Positions 24,862-33,867 of a stretch of 50,871 nt of DNA are shown here, piece after piece. Origin of the DNA: PVC group bacterium (GTDB taxonomy: Bacteria > Omnitrophota > Gorgyraeia > B26-G9); the NCBI GenBank assembly GCA_024231215.1, contig JAAEQR010000175.1, positions 1-50,871 on the forward strand, given 5' to 3'. The translations under genes were made by a program, and so were the position numbers. Position 1 is the first letter of the stretch, and each line of letters starts with the position of its first letter. The notes beneath the pieces are model-generated. The model ran no database searches. It had not been told where the DNA came from and was given only the letters and a program-made list of their open reading frames with translations.

Positions 24862-24888
24862 AGGAGATAAAAATATAGATTATCCCCT
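24862..24888 (-). terminator. Hairpin after sheath gene
   Basis: AGGAGATAA with TTATCCCCT, 9 bp with one G-U, loop of 9 nt, immediately upstream of the tube late motif. No T run follows, so it may attenuate or stabilise the sheath mRNA end. Confidence 0.45.
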
Positions 24889-24899
24889 ATAATAAATTA

Positions 24900-26414
24900 T
24901 TACACTAACGTTGCTATAACTGTGTTCTGTCCAACTCTAATAAGATTCAGTATTGTAAATTCTGCATCAACTTGAGCTTTTACGTAGACATCAAGAACAA
25001 ATTGTCTATTAGTTCTAGTTACACTCGTATTGTTTGTTGTATCACACACTACTAATGCCTCTGCTAACAATTCTTCAGCAAGTATTGGACTTAATAAAGT
25101 ATCTGTCATAGACTTAGCTTTATTCATGTGGATAGTATCTATATTCTTGAATTCTGTTCTCTTGAGAACTTGCGTAACTACCTTTTCAATGACGTAATTG
25201 TAAATTCTCCTTGTTTGTATGTATGACGTGTCAGATAAACTAACTTGCATTGTTTTATTACCATACGCCATAACTCCATACAATTCATCGAGAATTACGG
25301 GGTTAATTTGAGCCTCGTCAAGAAGTTGAAGTGCAGTGTCGTCATAGTCGTACTCCATTTCTATCGTTCTCCAATCTGATATTTGACCTCCGGGATTTGA
25401 TCCTTCAGAAATACCGGCTGGAGCTAAACCATCGTAAAATGGTTCCATTAACGCATAATTCTTACCGACACTTCCAACATTGGATATCCAAGCATAACTG
25501 TCATTGTATGGATCGTAAATTTTTCTCCAGTTTGTGTAAAGAGATAGATTGTCAGTGTCCAAAGCACCCCTTGCTGTTATAGCGTCTTCGTAATCATTTC
25601 CGAATGGGACTACAGAAATACCATGTGAATAGTATTGATATGATGCAATAATAGTATTGATATATGTTCTTCCCAACCCATTGACATCCATAAATGTTTT
25701 AGCTGGATATTTATTGGGTTTCTTGAAATAATCCCAACACCTTGAGTAATCTGCTTCTACAGGAGTGTCTCCTCTTGCACCTCCCACAAAGGCTATCTTT
25801 GTAGTAGCTGAAAGCAAAGGACTTGCGCCTGAATATGAAGAATTCACTTTCGGGATTACATAAGGATTGTTCGTAAAAACGTCATCAATATATAGTTGTT
25901 TCCCAAAATTATCTTTTTCTCTTGAAAGTGAGTAGTTATATGTATTAAGATATACATCATTTCCACTTTCTACTTTGTATAATAATAGCGTATATTTAGT
26001 TCCCGACGTTGTGATATTCATTTTTAAATCATCTGTATATGGAGAGTATGCAAAGAATGAGTGTGAAACTGTAGCATCCGAATGCATGTAATTAACTGGA
26101 TCTACTCTACCAGAAGCAAAAGCTTCTACTGTTCCTGATTTTACATCTAAGCCTCCCCAAAGTACTCCATCTCCATGAGGACTTGATACCCATAATGGAG
26201 CCTCTTGCACATATGAAAGTGCTTCAAAAACTTCAGGATATGAAGCTGATGGAGTACCAAAATATGTAAATATATCATTCTCAGATGTACATTTTACTGG
26301 TATTTCAGCTCCTTTTGGTGAATTTATAAGCATTGCTCCTGTTTCGTTTCCTGTGGGGGAAATAAAACCCGCAAGGTCTTGTTCTTGGAATTGTGATCTA
26401 TAACTACCTGCCAT
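24900..26414 (-). CDS. Tail sheath protein
   Basis: A 504-residue protein. Conserved C-terminal features are present: RRIYNYVIEKVVTQVLKRTE, LAEELLAEALVVCDTTNNT and the final beta strands that lace neighbouring subunits. The N-terminus reads MAGSYRSQFQEQDLAGFIS. It forms the contractile outer tube. It is smaller than T4 gp18 (659), lacking part of the outer domains. Late motif 42 nt upstream. Confidence 0.85.
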   Translation of the reverse strand: MAGSYRSQFQEQDLAGFISPTGNETGAMLINSPKGAEIPVKCTSENDIFTYFGTPSASYPEVFEALSYVQEAPLWVSSPHGDGVLWGGLDVKSGTVEAFASGRVDPVNYMHSDATVSHSFFAYSPYTDDLKMNITTSGTKYTLLLYKVESGNDVYLNTYNYSLSREKDNFGKQLYIDDVFTNNPYVIPKVNSSYSGASPLLSATTKIAFVGGARGDTPVEADYSRCWDYFKKPNKYPAKTFMDVNGLGRTYINTIIASYQYYSHGISVVPFGNDYEDAITARGALDTDNLSLYTNWRKIYDPYNDSYAWISNVGSVGKNYALMEPFYDGLAPAGISEGSNPGGQISDWRTIEMEYDYDDTALQLLDEAQINPVILDELYGVMAYGNKTMQVSLSDTSYIQTRRIYNYVIEKVVTQVLKRTEFKNIDTIHMNKAKSMTDTLLSPILAEELLAEALVVCDTTNNTSVTRTNRQFVLDVYVKAQVDAEFTILNLIRVGQNTVIATLV

Positions 26415-26456
26415 ATCGTTTTACCTCTTTATTGTGTTTCTAATTTTCAATTATTG

Positions 26457-26470
26457 TATTTATTAGTATT
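26457..26470 (-). promoter_or_regulatory. Late promoter motif for sheath gene
   Basis: Minus-strand AATACTAATAAATA, 42 nt before the sheath ATG; divergent from the early promoter at 26520. Confidence 0.72.
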
Positions 26471-26519
26471 AAATTGTGGTAAAATACTAAATTTTTTTCG
26501 TTATTTTTCGAAAAAGTTG

Positions 26520-26547
26520 TTTACTTTCTGTGTATGTTTATTATATT
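26520..26547 (+). promoter_or_regulatory. Early-type promoter for small-gene island
   Basis: TTTACT (26520-26525), a 16-bp spacer, TATATT (26542-26547), with AAAAAGTTG just upstream. AAGGAGTTAACA before ATG 26584. Confidence 0.78.
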
Positions 26548-26583
26548 TATATTATAAGATAATAATTAAATAAGGAGTTAACA

Positions 26584-26793
26584 ATGAAACACTCAATAAC
26601 AATCGAAGATCTCAAGGACTACAAAATTACTAGTGAAATTGCAGGGTGTCACGGAAAGGGTTCAAATAAATCGTTAAAAGTAATCACTGAAGTATCAAAT
26701 AATCTTATAAGATATGAGGTGTGGGATCATGGAGAATTAGTTCAGGAAACAAGATCTTTTGAAAAAGCTATTAATTTATATAATGAGGTTTGA
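26584..26793 (+). CDS. Hypothetical protein (69 aa)
   Basis: No family. A small, compact protein with beta-like segments (KVITEVSNNLIRYEVWDHGE). First gene of a rightward island embedded in leftward structural genes; strong ribosome site. It is followed by a zinc-ribbon gene one base after its stop. Confidence 0.6.
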   Translation: MKHSITIEDLKDYKITSEIAGCHGKGSNKSLKVITEVSNNLIRYEVWDHGELVQETRSFEKAINLYNEV

Positions 26794-26794
26794 T

Positions 26795-27013
26795 ATGAAA
26801 AAAGTAGACTTAGAATGGAAAATAAAAGATTTTTATGTATCATTTAATTGTCCAAATTGCGACGACGTAATTGATCAAAAAGACTTTGAAAATATAATGA
26901 TATCCAACGGGGAAGAATTTGAAGGACAAATAGTGTGTCCTGCTTGTAAAAAATTCTTTGTCATAGATTTAAAAAATCCCTATGAAGGAGAAAACAATGA
27001 AAAAACCGAGTAA
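26795..27013 (+). CDS. Zinc-ribbon protein (72 aa)
   Basis: The ATG at 26795 lies next to the previous gene's stop and is preceded by GAGG. CPNC (residues 19-22) and CPAC (48-51) form a four-cysteine zinc ribbon with about 25 residues between. The acidic tail is NPYEGENNEKTE. A DNA/RNA-binding or protein-adaptor role is possible; family unknown. Confidence 0.62.
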   Translation: MKKVDLEWKIKDFYVSFNCPNCDDVIDQKDFENIMISNGEEFEGQIVCPACKKFFVIDLKNPYEGENNEKTE

Positions 27014-27206
27014 ACCAAGTAAGTTAAAAGAAGAACATCTTTACTATCTAGACGATTTAAGAGAAAGTGGGGTTACAAATATGTATGGAGCTACTCCATT
27101 TCTTCAAGAAGATTTTGAAGATCTTAACATCAAAGAATCCAGAGATATACTTCTATATTGGATGAAAACTTTTAGCGATAGACACAATATAGGAGAAAAG
27201 AAATGA
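26997..27206 (+). CDS. Hypothetical protein (69 aa)
   Basis: The start at 26997 follows AAGGAGAAAACA, better than an in-frame ATG at 26982. The Lys-rich N-terminus (MKKPSKPSKLKEEH) is followed by a helical part that includes DDLRESGVTNMYGATPFLQE. Similar short early proteins in large phages pair with DNA modification or replication genes, without a known role. Overlaps the next gene (ATGA). Confidence 0.55.
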   Translation: MKKPSKPSKLKEEHLYYLDDLRESGVTNMYGATPFLQEDFEDLNIKESRDILLYWMKTFSDRHNIGEKK

Positions 27207-27391
27207 ATATTAAAAAATTAGTATTATTAAATTTAGGTTTTATTATTCTTTACTATCTTGCAATTTCTTTCTATTATATAGAATTAAATTTTGCACAATG
27301 GTATAGAAATGGAAGACTTTTATTCGATGCTCTTGCTATAACAACGATTATAATATCAAATATAGCTTATTTTCTTCAAGCAGAGGATTAG
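27203..27391 (+). CDS. Small membrane protein (62 aa)
   Basis: Two hydrophobic segments (about residues 5-22 and 41-58) suggest a hairpin membrane protein with both ends on one side. It is coupled by ATGA overlap to the previous gene. Function unknown. Confidence 0.55.
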   Translation: MNIKKLVLLNLGFIILYYLAISFYYIELNFAQWYRNGRLLFDALAITTIIISNIAYFLQAED

Positions 27392-27431
27392 GAAATGAAT
27401 GGCATCTAATATAAAAAGTATTAAAGATTTT

Positions 27432-27461
27432 TTTACAAAAATAAGATAATATAAATATAAT
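27432..27461 (+). promoter_or_regulatory. Promoter for 27500 gene
   Basis: TTTACA (27432-27437), an 18-bp spacer, TATAAT (27456-27461). AAGGAGACTCCAGA ribosome site before ATG 27500. Confidence 0.65.
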
Positions 27462-27499
27462 AGGAATATAAATGAAATCAAACAAAAGGAGACTCCAGA

Positions 27500-27706
27500 A
27501 TGAAAAGAAAATGTTTAACATGCGGATCAAAAATCACAAAAAAGAACAATGGTTTATACTTACAGGAACAAATGTATTCTTCATGCGAATTAACAAGGTT
27601 GCAAGAAAGAAGAAAAGGTAAGAATGGAGTTTGTCTCAGTTGCAAAGAAACAATGTTGTTCGCCAACATATTACCTGTTACTACTAGAATATCTTCATCA
27701 GTTTAA
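27500..27706 (+). CDS. Small Cys-rich protein (68 aa)
   Basis: CLTC (residues 5-8) and CLSC (45-48) with an intervening Cys (about residue 29) fit a zinc ribbon. It begins MKRKCLTCGSKIT. Last gene of the island; the bidirectional terminator at 27731 follows. Function unknown. Confidence 0.6.
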   Translation: MKRKCLTCGSKITKKNNGLYLQEQMYSSCELTRLQERRKGKNGVCLSCKETMLFANILPVTTRISSSV

Positions 27707-27730
27707 TAAATACTTTATCACATAATTAAT

Positions 27731-27764
27731 AAAAACTTAGGGGATTAAATTTCTCTAAGTTTTT
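27731..27764. terminator. Bidirectional terminator
   Basis: AAAAACTTAG with CTAAGTTTTT, 10 bp, with T runs on both strands. It ends the rightward island and overlaps the 3' end of the leftward gene at 27755. Confidence 0.8.
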
Positions 27765-28840
27765 ATCAATATAATATCGTTATATTGTTCCCAAACTTCC
27801 GTAACTTGCTCTCTCAATTCGTCAGCTTTAGTCTTTAATTCGTCTGAATTGATGCTTATGTCCAAATTAGAGTCAGCTATAATGGAAGAAGTATCGGCTA
27901 AATGTCTCAATAGATAATACTGACATAGTTTAACTACGTTCATTCTTTGTTGAAACCTAATGTTGTTGAAATTAAGACTGTATTTTGCCCACTCAACATA
28001 CACTTGACCAGTTATGTTTGTGTAAGCCTTAACGTTTCTATTATCGGGGTCAACTCTTATGGTAACGATTTGCGTATACTTCTGCTGGGCTTGTTTTGCT
28101 TGATATTGTGTAAAATTAGCCTGCCTTAAAGACCCAGGATTATAACCTTTAATTCCATACAATCCCGCTGAAGAACCATAACCATATTTTTCCCAATTTA
28201 CTAACTCCCAAAACGATGAACTGCTCGAAGTAGTAGTGCTGAATTTATCTATAATCCTTGCATCTACAGCTCCAAAAGTGTAATTGTCAGGAAAATCTAT
28301 GGTAAGTTCTGTATCAGATGAAATATATTCATTATGTTTTTCAATAATAGGAAATTTTGTGTAATATTCCAACAGTGCAGGGTATACGCAAAAGGCCTTT
28401 ATCTCGTCATCGCTTAGCAAGATATCGTCTGCGACAGGATAGGCCAATGCAGCTTTTATTAAATTTATATCCAAGTCGCTTATGGTAACCTCACCAGAAT
28501 TAATTACGTCGCTCGACAGTGATTTTTCAATTATAAATTCAATATTATTTGATATATTTACTTCAGACGTTATGTTGACCGTCCTTTTTATTTCTGAATT
28601 ATATATTCCAGCCTCAATTGAACTGTCCACAGAAGACACGTTAAAAGAAACTATCCCGCTAATTGCGTGTAGTTTATCAAAGTCAGTGTCTTCTTTTTTT
28701 AATATGACGTTGTCACTTGAATTTTTTACAACATAATAAAAAGAATCAGAAGATACGTCTATTACACTACCTAGACTATCTGTGTATGTGAATTCAATGT
28801 CTCTGGCTTCACCTTGTTTTAGTTTTATTTCGGTTATCAT
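27755..28840 (-). CDS. Neck/adaptor-like structural protein with Ig-like N-terminus
   Basis: A 361-residue protein. The N-terminal 100 residues resemble BppU-type Ig domains (KLKQGEARDIEFTYTDSLGS), and the C-terminal half is helical (LSDDEIKAFCVYPALLEYYT, FQQRMNVVKLCQYYLLRHLA). The helical part could be a head-tail connector or fibre-attachment domain. Late motif 14 nt upstream. Precise role not known. Confidence 0.5.
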   Translation of the reverse strand: MITEIKLKQGEARDIEFTYTDSLGSVIDVSSDSFYYVVKNSSDNVILKKEDTDFDKLHAISGIVSFNVSSVDSSIEAGIYNSEIKRTVNITSEVNISNNIEFIIEKSLSSDVINSGEVTISDLDINLIKAALAYPVADDILLSDDEIKAFCVYPALLEYYTKFPIIEKHNEYISSDTELTIDFPDNYTFGAVDARIIDKFSTTTSSSSSFWELVNWEKYGYGSSAGLYGIKGYNPGSLRQANFTQYQAKQAQQKYTQIVTIRVDPDNRNVKAYTNITGQVYVEWAKYSLNFNNIRFQQRMNVVKLCQYYLLRHLADTSSIIADSNLDISINSDELKTKADELREQVTEVWEQYNDIILIKT

Positions 28841-28854
28841 TCTCTTTCCTTCTT

Positions 28855-28868
28855 TTTTATTAGTACAT
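28855..28868 (-). promoter_or_regulatory. Late promoter motif (variant)
   Basis: Minus-strand TGTACTAATAAAAA: core TACTAATAAA conserved, last bases deviate. 14 nt before the 27755-28840 gene. Confidence 0.5.
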
Positions 28869-28869
28869 T

Positions 28870-31398
28870 TTAAATTAAATTTATCTTTATCGATACATTT
28901 GTAGTAGGATCTTCTTTTATTGATATCCTAGTTTTCATATTAGATTTTAATCTGGATATTAATAATCCATCTATGTTTGCATCCCCAAGCGATATCAACC
29001 CATTCACGTATATTGTATCTGGATCAATATATATTAAATTGCCATTCAAATTGAAAGTGTCTATATTTAGATTACCTGCTAAATAATAATGCGGAGGAGT
29101 GTAATCAAGCGAACCATCAATATCTAAATCTGTAATTGAAAGATTGCCATCAATATAGTAATGTGGCGGAATGTAATTAAAAGCTCCGTCTATGTTTATA
29201 TCAGGAAGTAAAATATTGCCATTAATAAAATATTTAGGTGAATAGTCCAGAGATCCGTCTATGACTAGATCGTCAATTGAAATATTGCCATTGATAGAAT
29301 ATCGATGTATATAGTCCAGAGATCCGTTTATGTCTAAATCATCAATTGAAATATTGCCGTCAATATAATAATGTGTAGGAGTATAATTAAGCGTCCCATC
29401 TATGTTTAAATCATCGAGTAAAAGATAACCCAAAATAGTATTGCTTCCATAGTCATCTCTGTATTCATCCCATACTGATTCAACAAAAGTAGAATCGTGC
29501 TTACTTGAGGGTTGCGTAACAACCCATCTATCAACGTAGTCAAATAGAGGATTATAACTCCAAGTTGATTGACCATTTGGGGTCATCAATGCACCCAGTA
29601 TAAATCCACCCCAAGCAGGACTGTTTACGAATCGATACATTATGTCCCAACCAATTGAATCATTATCGATAGGTCCATCGGCATAGCCCCAATGTATAGC
29701 ACTGTAATCTGCTAATCCTAAATCTCTTGACCTATATGGGTAGAACATCATATTTGCCTGGGTTTCACCATGAGTAAGCCAATCATCAGGGGCATTATAA
29801 TTTGAAATATAAATACTATCTGATATGGAATGAGTTGATGTTGATGTTCCTAATTTACCTCTATCTACATTTAAATTACTGTCAATAGATGTAATATACA
29901 TCCATTCTGAATTTATTCTGATATATTGTCGTATAGAGAATGGAGATGTACTGCTAACTTGAATAAAACCATCTCCTGTATCCACAGCAGCAGTTACATC
30001 TGCTGTAGAATCTACGTCAGTAGGTATAGTATAATCAGCAGGCGGCACATAAAGATAATCAGGATCTGTACTGTCGTGCGAATAAGGAGCATGCATATCA
30101 ACTTCTGCTTGAGTAACGTAAAATGTTTGCCAATCTTCTTGAAAAGCAATATCTACTGTATCGTTGAAACCAGGATCAGATGGTGTATTATTATTATTGA
30201 CAGACGCCATTGTTGGGTCGCCAAGAACCAACCCCGCAAAAACTACAGGCCATTTTCTACCAGGATTTTGACCGCCATTAGGAATCCATCTATCTCTTCC
30301 TCCGTCAGCAATAGCTACGCCATAAATGTCAATACCATATTGCATAAAACGAACTAATAAATTTCTTTTTTGTTCATTTGTAAAATTCATATGAAGCATT
30401 GTAGACGCTATCCCAACAAAGTTAGCTATATTTGCACCGTACTCAGGCATACTATCAAGTGGATGAAGATTTCTGCCTTGAGGACCCATTGCATAATCAA
30501 CCCATAATTTTTCAAAAAAATCAGCTACATTATTAAGACAATCAAGATCGGTACTAACTGATCCTATAGATAGAATTCTAGCATCAGTTTGCATCGCTGT
30601 ACTGATACCTGATGTTATTATATTACTTTGAAGTAACGTATAGTTTAATTCTGACTCGTTATAAGGTATAGACTTATCTGTACCAAAAGCAGCTGGCCTA
30701 AAACTTCCGTCAGCTGGAGCAGAAGGTACTACAGTCAACACAGCAGCCGATCTTAAATAATTTTCATACGATACCCCTGCATTTATACCTGTAGCTGTAC
30801 CACCATCGGGTGTACTATATGAACTTACAATTGATCCTGAAGTAACTGTTAAAACATTCCCGGATGTTATTATGCTACCATTAGGAAGAGCATCGTTATA
30901 ATCTTCATCATAATATGGACCCGCATTAGCAGAAAATCCCTGATGTTGTCCTACGTCAGAAGGCATTTGAGATGGTTCGGGATCAACCATTGTTCCATTG
31001 ATCCATCCATCTGCAGTGGCATTATACTGGCATTGAGGAGTTATGCTTACAATGTTAACAGGACCAACTACCCAGTAGTCACCATTTGCAAATTGCCCTG
31101 TTTCGTGTAATTGATCAAACGTCCAAGTAAATTCGTGTTGAGTGATAGAAGTACTCGGAGGAGTATACTCAAGAGAACCATTTATGTATACACCACTTAA
31201 ATCTAAGTTTCCTTCTACTGAATAAGTATTTTTAAGAGAACCATTTATATCTACGCCACTTAAATCCAAGTTTCCAGTTATCGTATTGGAAGGAGAGGTT
31301 ATTTCATGTCTAACTACACTACGACCACCGATAAAATATGATGAAGGTTGTTCGCCTGATGAAAGTATATTGAAAGGTCTACCTTTTTCAAAATTCAT
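28870..31398 (-). CDS. Tail fibre / possible polysaccharide-degrading adhesin
   Basis: An 842-residue protein. Short repeats with the pattern GNLDLSGVDINGSL lie at the N-terminus (about residues 40-85) and at least six occur at the C-terminus (about 660-815, such as GNISIDDLDINGSLDY). Between them a large domain (about 110-650) has alpha-helical segments like RNLLVRFMQYGIDIYGVAIA and NGGQNPGRKWPVVFAGLVLG, reminiscent of alpha/alpha-toroid polysaccharide lyase-like proteins found in marine bacteria. Catalytic residues are not assigned. It probably binds and perhaps digests a host surface glycan. An adhesin without enzyme activity is the alternative. Confidence 0.55.
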   Translation of the reverse strand: MNFEKGRPFNILSSGEQPSSYFIGGRSVVRHEITSPSNTITGNLDLSGVDINGSLKNTYSVEGNLDLSGVYINGSLEYTPPSTSITQHEFTWTFDQLHETGQFANGDYWVVGPVNIVSITPQCQYNATADGWINGTMVDPEPSQMPSDVGQHQGFSANAGPYYDEDYNDALPNGSIITSGNVLTVTSGSIVSSYSTPDGGTATGINAGVSYENYLRSAAVLTVVPSAPADGSFRPAAFGTDKSIPYNESELNYTLLQSNIITSGISTAMQTDARILSIGSVSTDLDCLNNVADFFEKLWVDYAMGPQGRNLHPLDSMPEYGANIANFVGIASTMLHMNFTNEQKRNLLVRFMQYGIDIYGVAIADGGRDRWIPNGGQNPGRKWPVVFAGLVLGDPTMASVNNNNTPSDPGFNDTVDIAFQEDWQTFYVTQAEVDMHAPYSHDSTDPDYLYVPPADYTIPTDVDSTADVTAAVDTGDGFIQVSSTSPFSIRQYIRINSEWMYITSIDSNLNVDRGKLGTSTSTHSISDSIYISNYNAPDDWLTHGETQANMMFYPYRSRDLGLADYSAIHWGYADGPIDNDSIGWDIMYRFVNSPAWGGFILGALMTPNGQSTWSYNPLFDYVDRWVVTQPSSKHDSTFVESVWDEYRDDYGSNTILGYLLLDDLNIDGTLNYTPTHYYIDGNISIDDLDINGSLDYIHRYSINGNISIDDLVIDGSLDYSPKYFINGNILLPDINIDGAFNYIPPHYYIDGNLSITDLDIDGSLDYTPPHYYLAGNLNIDTFNLNGNLIYIDPDTIYVNGLISLGDANIDGLLISRLKSNMKTRISIKEDPTTNVSIKINLI

Positions 31399-31410
31399 TA
31401 TATATAATCA

Positions 31411-32982
31411 TTAACTCAGTACTGCCATAGGATCTAAATACAAAACACCGTCTGCATCATAAAATCCCATGTAACATCTAATTATGACCCAGCTTGTTGT
31501 TGCTGGTTGAATTCCAGTTACTTCTATGTATTGACTCCAATCTGCAGCTCCAGAACGAACTGTTATTGTTTCATCAGATCTAACTTTTGTTTGATAATAT
31601 TCTATGGAATTTTCATGCTGATCAGTATACTCAACTTCTATAAAAAATTCTGAAGAATCAGTGATTGTCATAGAATCGGCTTGAACATAATACCTATAAT
31701 TTCTACTTGAGGTATCAGCCCAATATCTGTGTTCGAAAACTTCAAGCATTGATCCTATAAATAAGGTTGAAGACGATGAAGCTGATTGATTCTGTCTTAT
31801 AGCTAAAATTTCGTCTGCTCCGCCACTCCTTTTTTCAGGATCTCCAGAACCTTCTACAACTAAAACGTTGATTAAGTTACCATTGCAATTAAAAGATTTA
31901 TTGATGCCCAATTCTTTATTGTAATTTTCTATATTTATAGAACCTCTATAGTAAATTCCATCAATTATTTCTATACTACCAGCACCTAATTTCACATCTT
32001 TCCAATATAAATCTTGGCATCCTAAAACAATATCATAACCAGTATTTTCAATCTCAACTCCTACGTTTACATTATTTAAATTTGACACATAGCCATCAAT
32101 AGTTAATCCTGCCCTCATTCCATAAACAGCACAGTCATTCATTACTATTAAACCATTTCTCGTAGCGTAAATAGCTGTTTGTGTACCAGATACTGGGCTA
32201 CTTCCTCTAAAAATACATTGATCTAAAAATAGACGAAGTTGCGTTGAAGATATAAAAATACAGGCTCTACTATTAGATTGTTCAAACAAGCAATTTTTAA
32301 AAGCAATATTTGAAGGAGAACCAATTCCAAATTGATTATATGTGCTATTATTACCACCTTTAAAATGAAGACTCAAAAATCTCCACATATAAGCTGCAGC
32401 AATTCTCATATAGTGATCGGTAGAACCAAAATCAAAAAGAGGTGGACTATCGTCATCTGCATTCCAATCTGTCTTTTTGATTGTCCACGTGCTATCATCA
32501 ATCGCCTGCGCTTGAGTATAACGCTCATCTTCTTCTATTGTAAAATTGACTGAGGCATCGTCAGAGCCAGCAAACTCTCTATCAATTATAAAGATAGTCC
32601 CAGATGTATTTGTAATTAAATACCATTTATCATCAGAATTATTTTTTATTCTTCTACTAACATGTTGTTCCCAATTTGGGGTAATTTCTGTTACAGATGA
32701 AATTTCAGTAGAGCCATTTATAAAAGTTGCGACACCCGAATTTTCTTCTCTAGGCCATCCTATACAATGAATCCAATTTGTAATACCAGCAGTTGAATTA
32801 CTATTAATTAAAATTTCATCTGTTGGACTTTCAACCCCTGATCTTCTTCTTATCCAAATGTTATCCCCATCACTATAAGAGTCGTATTCAAGCGCTGTTT
32901 CCATATCTTGATAAGCATCGTCAAAAGTACTCCCGTCGTCATTACCCGTAGCAAGTTCAGTATCGATAAAATAATCAGCCAT
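31411..32982 (-). CDS. Beta-helix tail fibre/adhesin protein
   Basis: A 523-residue protein. The N-terminus MADYFIDTELATGNDDGSTF, and later DAYQDMETAL and DGDNIWIRR, is the usual start of right-handed beta-helix (pectate-lyase-like) proteins. The central region carries solenoid-type turns (about residues 210-340, for example FKNCLFEQSNSRACIFISST). A beta-sandwich ends the protein. Phage proteins of this kind bind or depolymerise glycans. Catalytic residues are not visible. Located between other fibre genes. Confidence 0.6.
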   Translation of the reverse strand: MADYFIDTELATGNDDGSTFDDAYQDMETALEYDSYSDGDNIWIRRRSGVESPTDEILINSNSTAGITNWIHCIGWPREENSGVATFINGSTEISSVTEITPNWEQHVSRRIKNNSDDKWYLITNTSGTIFIIDREFAGSDDASVNFTIEEDERYTQAQAIDDSTWTIKKTDWNADDDSPPLFDFGSTDHYMRIAAAYMWRFLSLHFKGGNNSTYNQFGIGSPSNIAFKNCLFEQSNSRACIFISSTQLRLFLDQCIFRGSSPVSGTQTAIYATRNGLIVMNDCAVYGMRAGLTIDGYVSNLNNVNVGVEIENTGYDIVLGCQDLYWKDVKLGAGSIEIIDGIYYRGSINIENYNKELGINKSFNCNGNLINVLVVEGSGDPEKRSGGADEILAIRQNQSASSSSTLFIGSMLEVFEHRYWADTSSRNYRYYVQADSMTITDSSEFFIEVEYTDQHENSIEYYQTKVRSDETITVRSGAADWSQYIEVTGIQPATTSWVIIRCYMGFYDADGVLYLDPMAVLS

Positions 32983-32993
32983 TTAAAAACCTC

Positions 32994-33359
32994 TTATAGT
33001 GATATAGTGATAGTGTTATCGTCAACAACTCCTGATGCTGCTATTGTTGTAGTTGAAAGAGTAAGATCTCCGCCGCCACCAGTAGCAGTAACTGTACCGC
33101 TTATTAAATCTGTTGAACCACTATTTTTCATTTTGAATTGAGAAGTGATTCCTCCAGTAGCAGCGTCATCTTGAGTCATTGCTTTGAAAGTTGCTTGACC
33201 TGATGATGGAGTATTAAGTGCATTTCCTGAATCGGAAGACAATCCCAATGTTGCAACTTCAACTTCTCCCTCTGTTTGCAATACAAGAGTTCCTCCTGAA
33301 AGATCTTCTCCTGTTTGTGTTAAAAGTGTATTTTTTTCTGCGTCTGTAAAACCTGCCAT
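32994..33359 (-). CDS. Small structural protein (121 aa)
   Basis: Ala/Gly/Thr/Ser-rich beta protein: MAGFTDAEKNTLLTQTGEDL, a Gly-rich stretch TGGGGDLTL, and VVDDNTITISL at the end. Many phages have a comparable short fibre-region protein, so it may be a capsid decoration or fibre assembly component; no family is certain. Confidence 0.5.
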   Translation of the reverse strand: MAGFTDAEKNTLLTQTGEDLSGGTLVLQTEGEVEVATLGLSSDSGNALNTPSSGQATFKAMTQDDAATGGITSQFKMKNSGSTDLISGTVTATGGGGDLTLSTTTIAASGVVDDNTITISL

Positions 33360-33376
33360 AATTTTTTCCTCTTTTT

Positions 33377-33763
33377 TTATTTATCAATAAATAAATTAAA
33401 TTTATTTATAATATATATAATTCCCACCATAAAAACTTGTGCTGTTCCAACAGTAGCATAAACTCTTGTTTTAAATTTTTTATAATCGTCTCTATCATTT
33501 TCGACGTTTTTTAATCTGGTATTTACTCCAATGTCTTTGTCATAGGTGTTGGAATATAATTTATTTAAATTGGGTTTCATATTTTCTATTAAACTTTCAA
33601 TTTTTTTTAACGAACCGTGAATTCCATTATCCTTATTTACGCCCATAACTACAGTTTCTAAAATAGACATTCTATCAAGAAGTGTTCCTACGTTAGTTTT
33701 GACATCATTTACCTCAACATTCAATTGTTTTAATTCCTGTAATATTAACATGTTGTCTGACAT
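33377..33763 (-). CDS. Coiled-coil protein with C-terminal membrane segment
   Basis: 128 residues from the ATG at 33763 (MSDNMLILQELKQLNVEVN), which has GGAG 11 nt upstream; a TTG-initiated reading would extend to 33781. Heptad-type helices cover residues about 5-95 and a hydrophobic segment lies near the end (about 105-122, QVFMVGIIYIINKF). The layout resembles XhlA-like haemolysin/holin accessory proteins. It may be part of lysis or a fibre anchor. Late motif 26 nt upstream. Confidence 0.55.
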   Translation of the reverse strand: MSDNMLILQELKQLNVEVNDVKTNVGTLLDRMSILETVVMGVNKDNGIHGSLKKIESLIENMKPNLNKLYSNTYDKDIGVNTRLKNVENDRDDYKKFKTRVYATVGTAQVFMVGIIYIINKFNLFIDK

Positions 33764-33789
33764 TTTTTTTCTATTCTCCAATTTTTTTA

Positions 33790-33803
33790 TATTTATTAGT
33801 AAT
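33790..33803 (-). promoter_or_regulatory. Late promoter motif
   Basis: Minus-strand ATTACTAATAAATA, 26 nt before the ATG at 33763. Drives the 33377-33763 gene and the leftward genes after it. Confidence 0.7.
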
Positions 33804-33867
33804 ATTAAATTTAATCTAATCTATTTTAATATCCTTTTAGTTTTATTCTACTACAATTGAGAAATCA

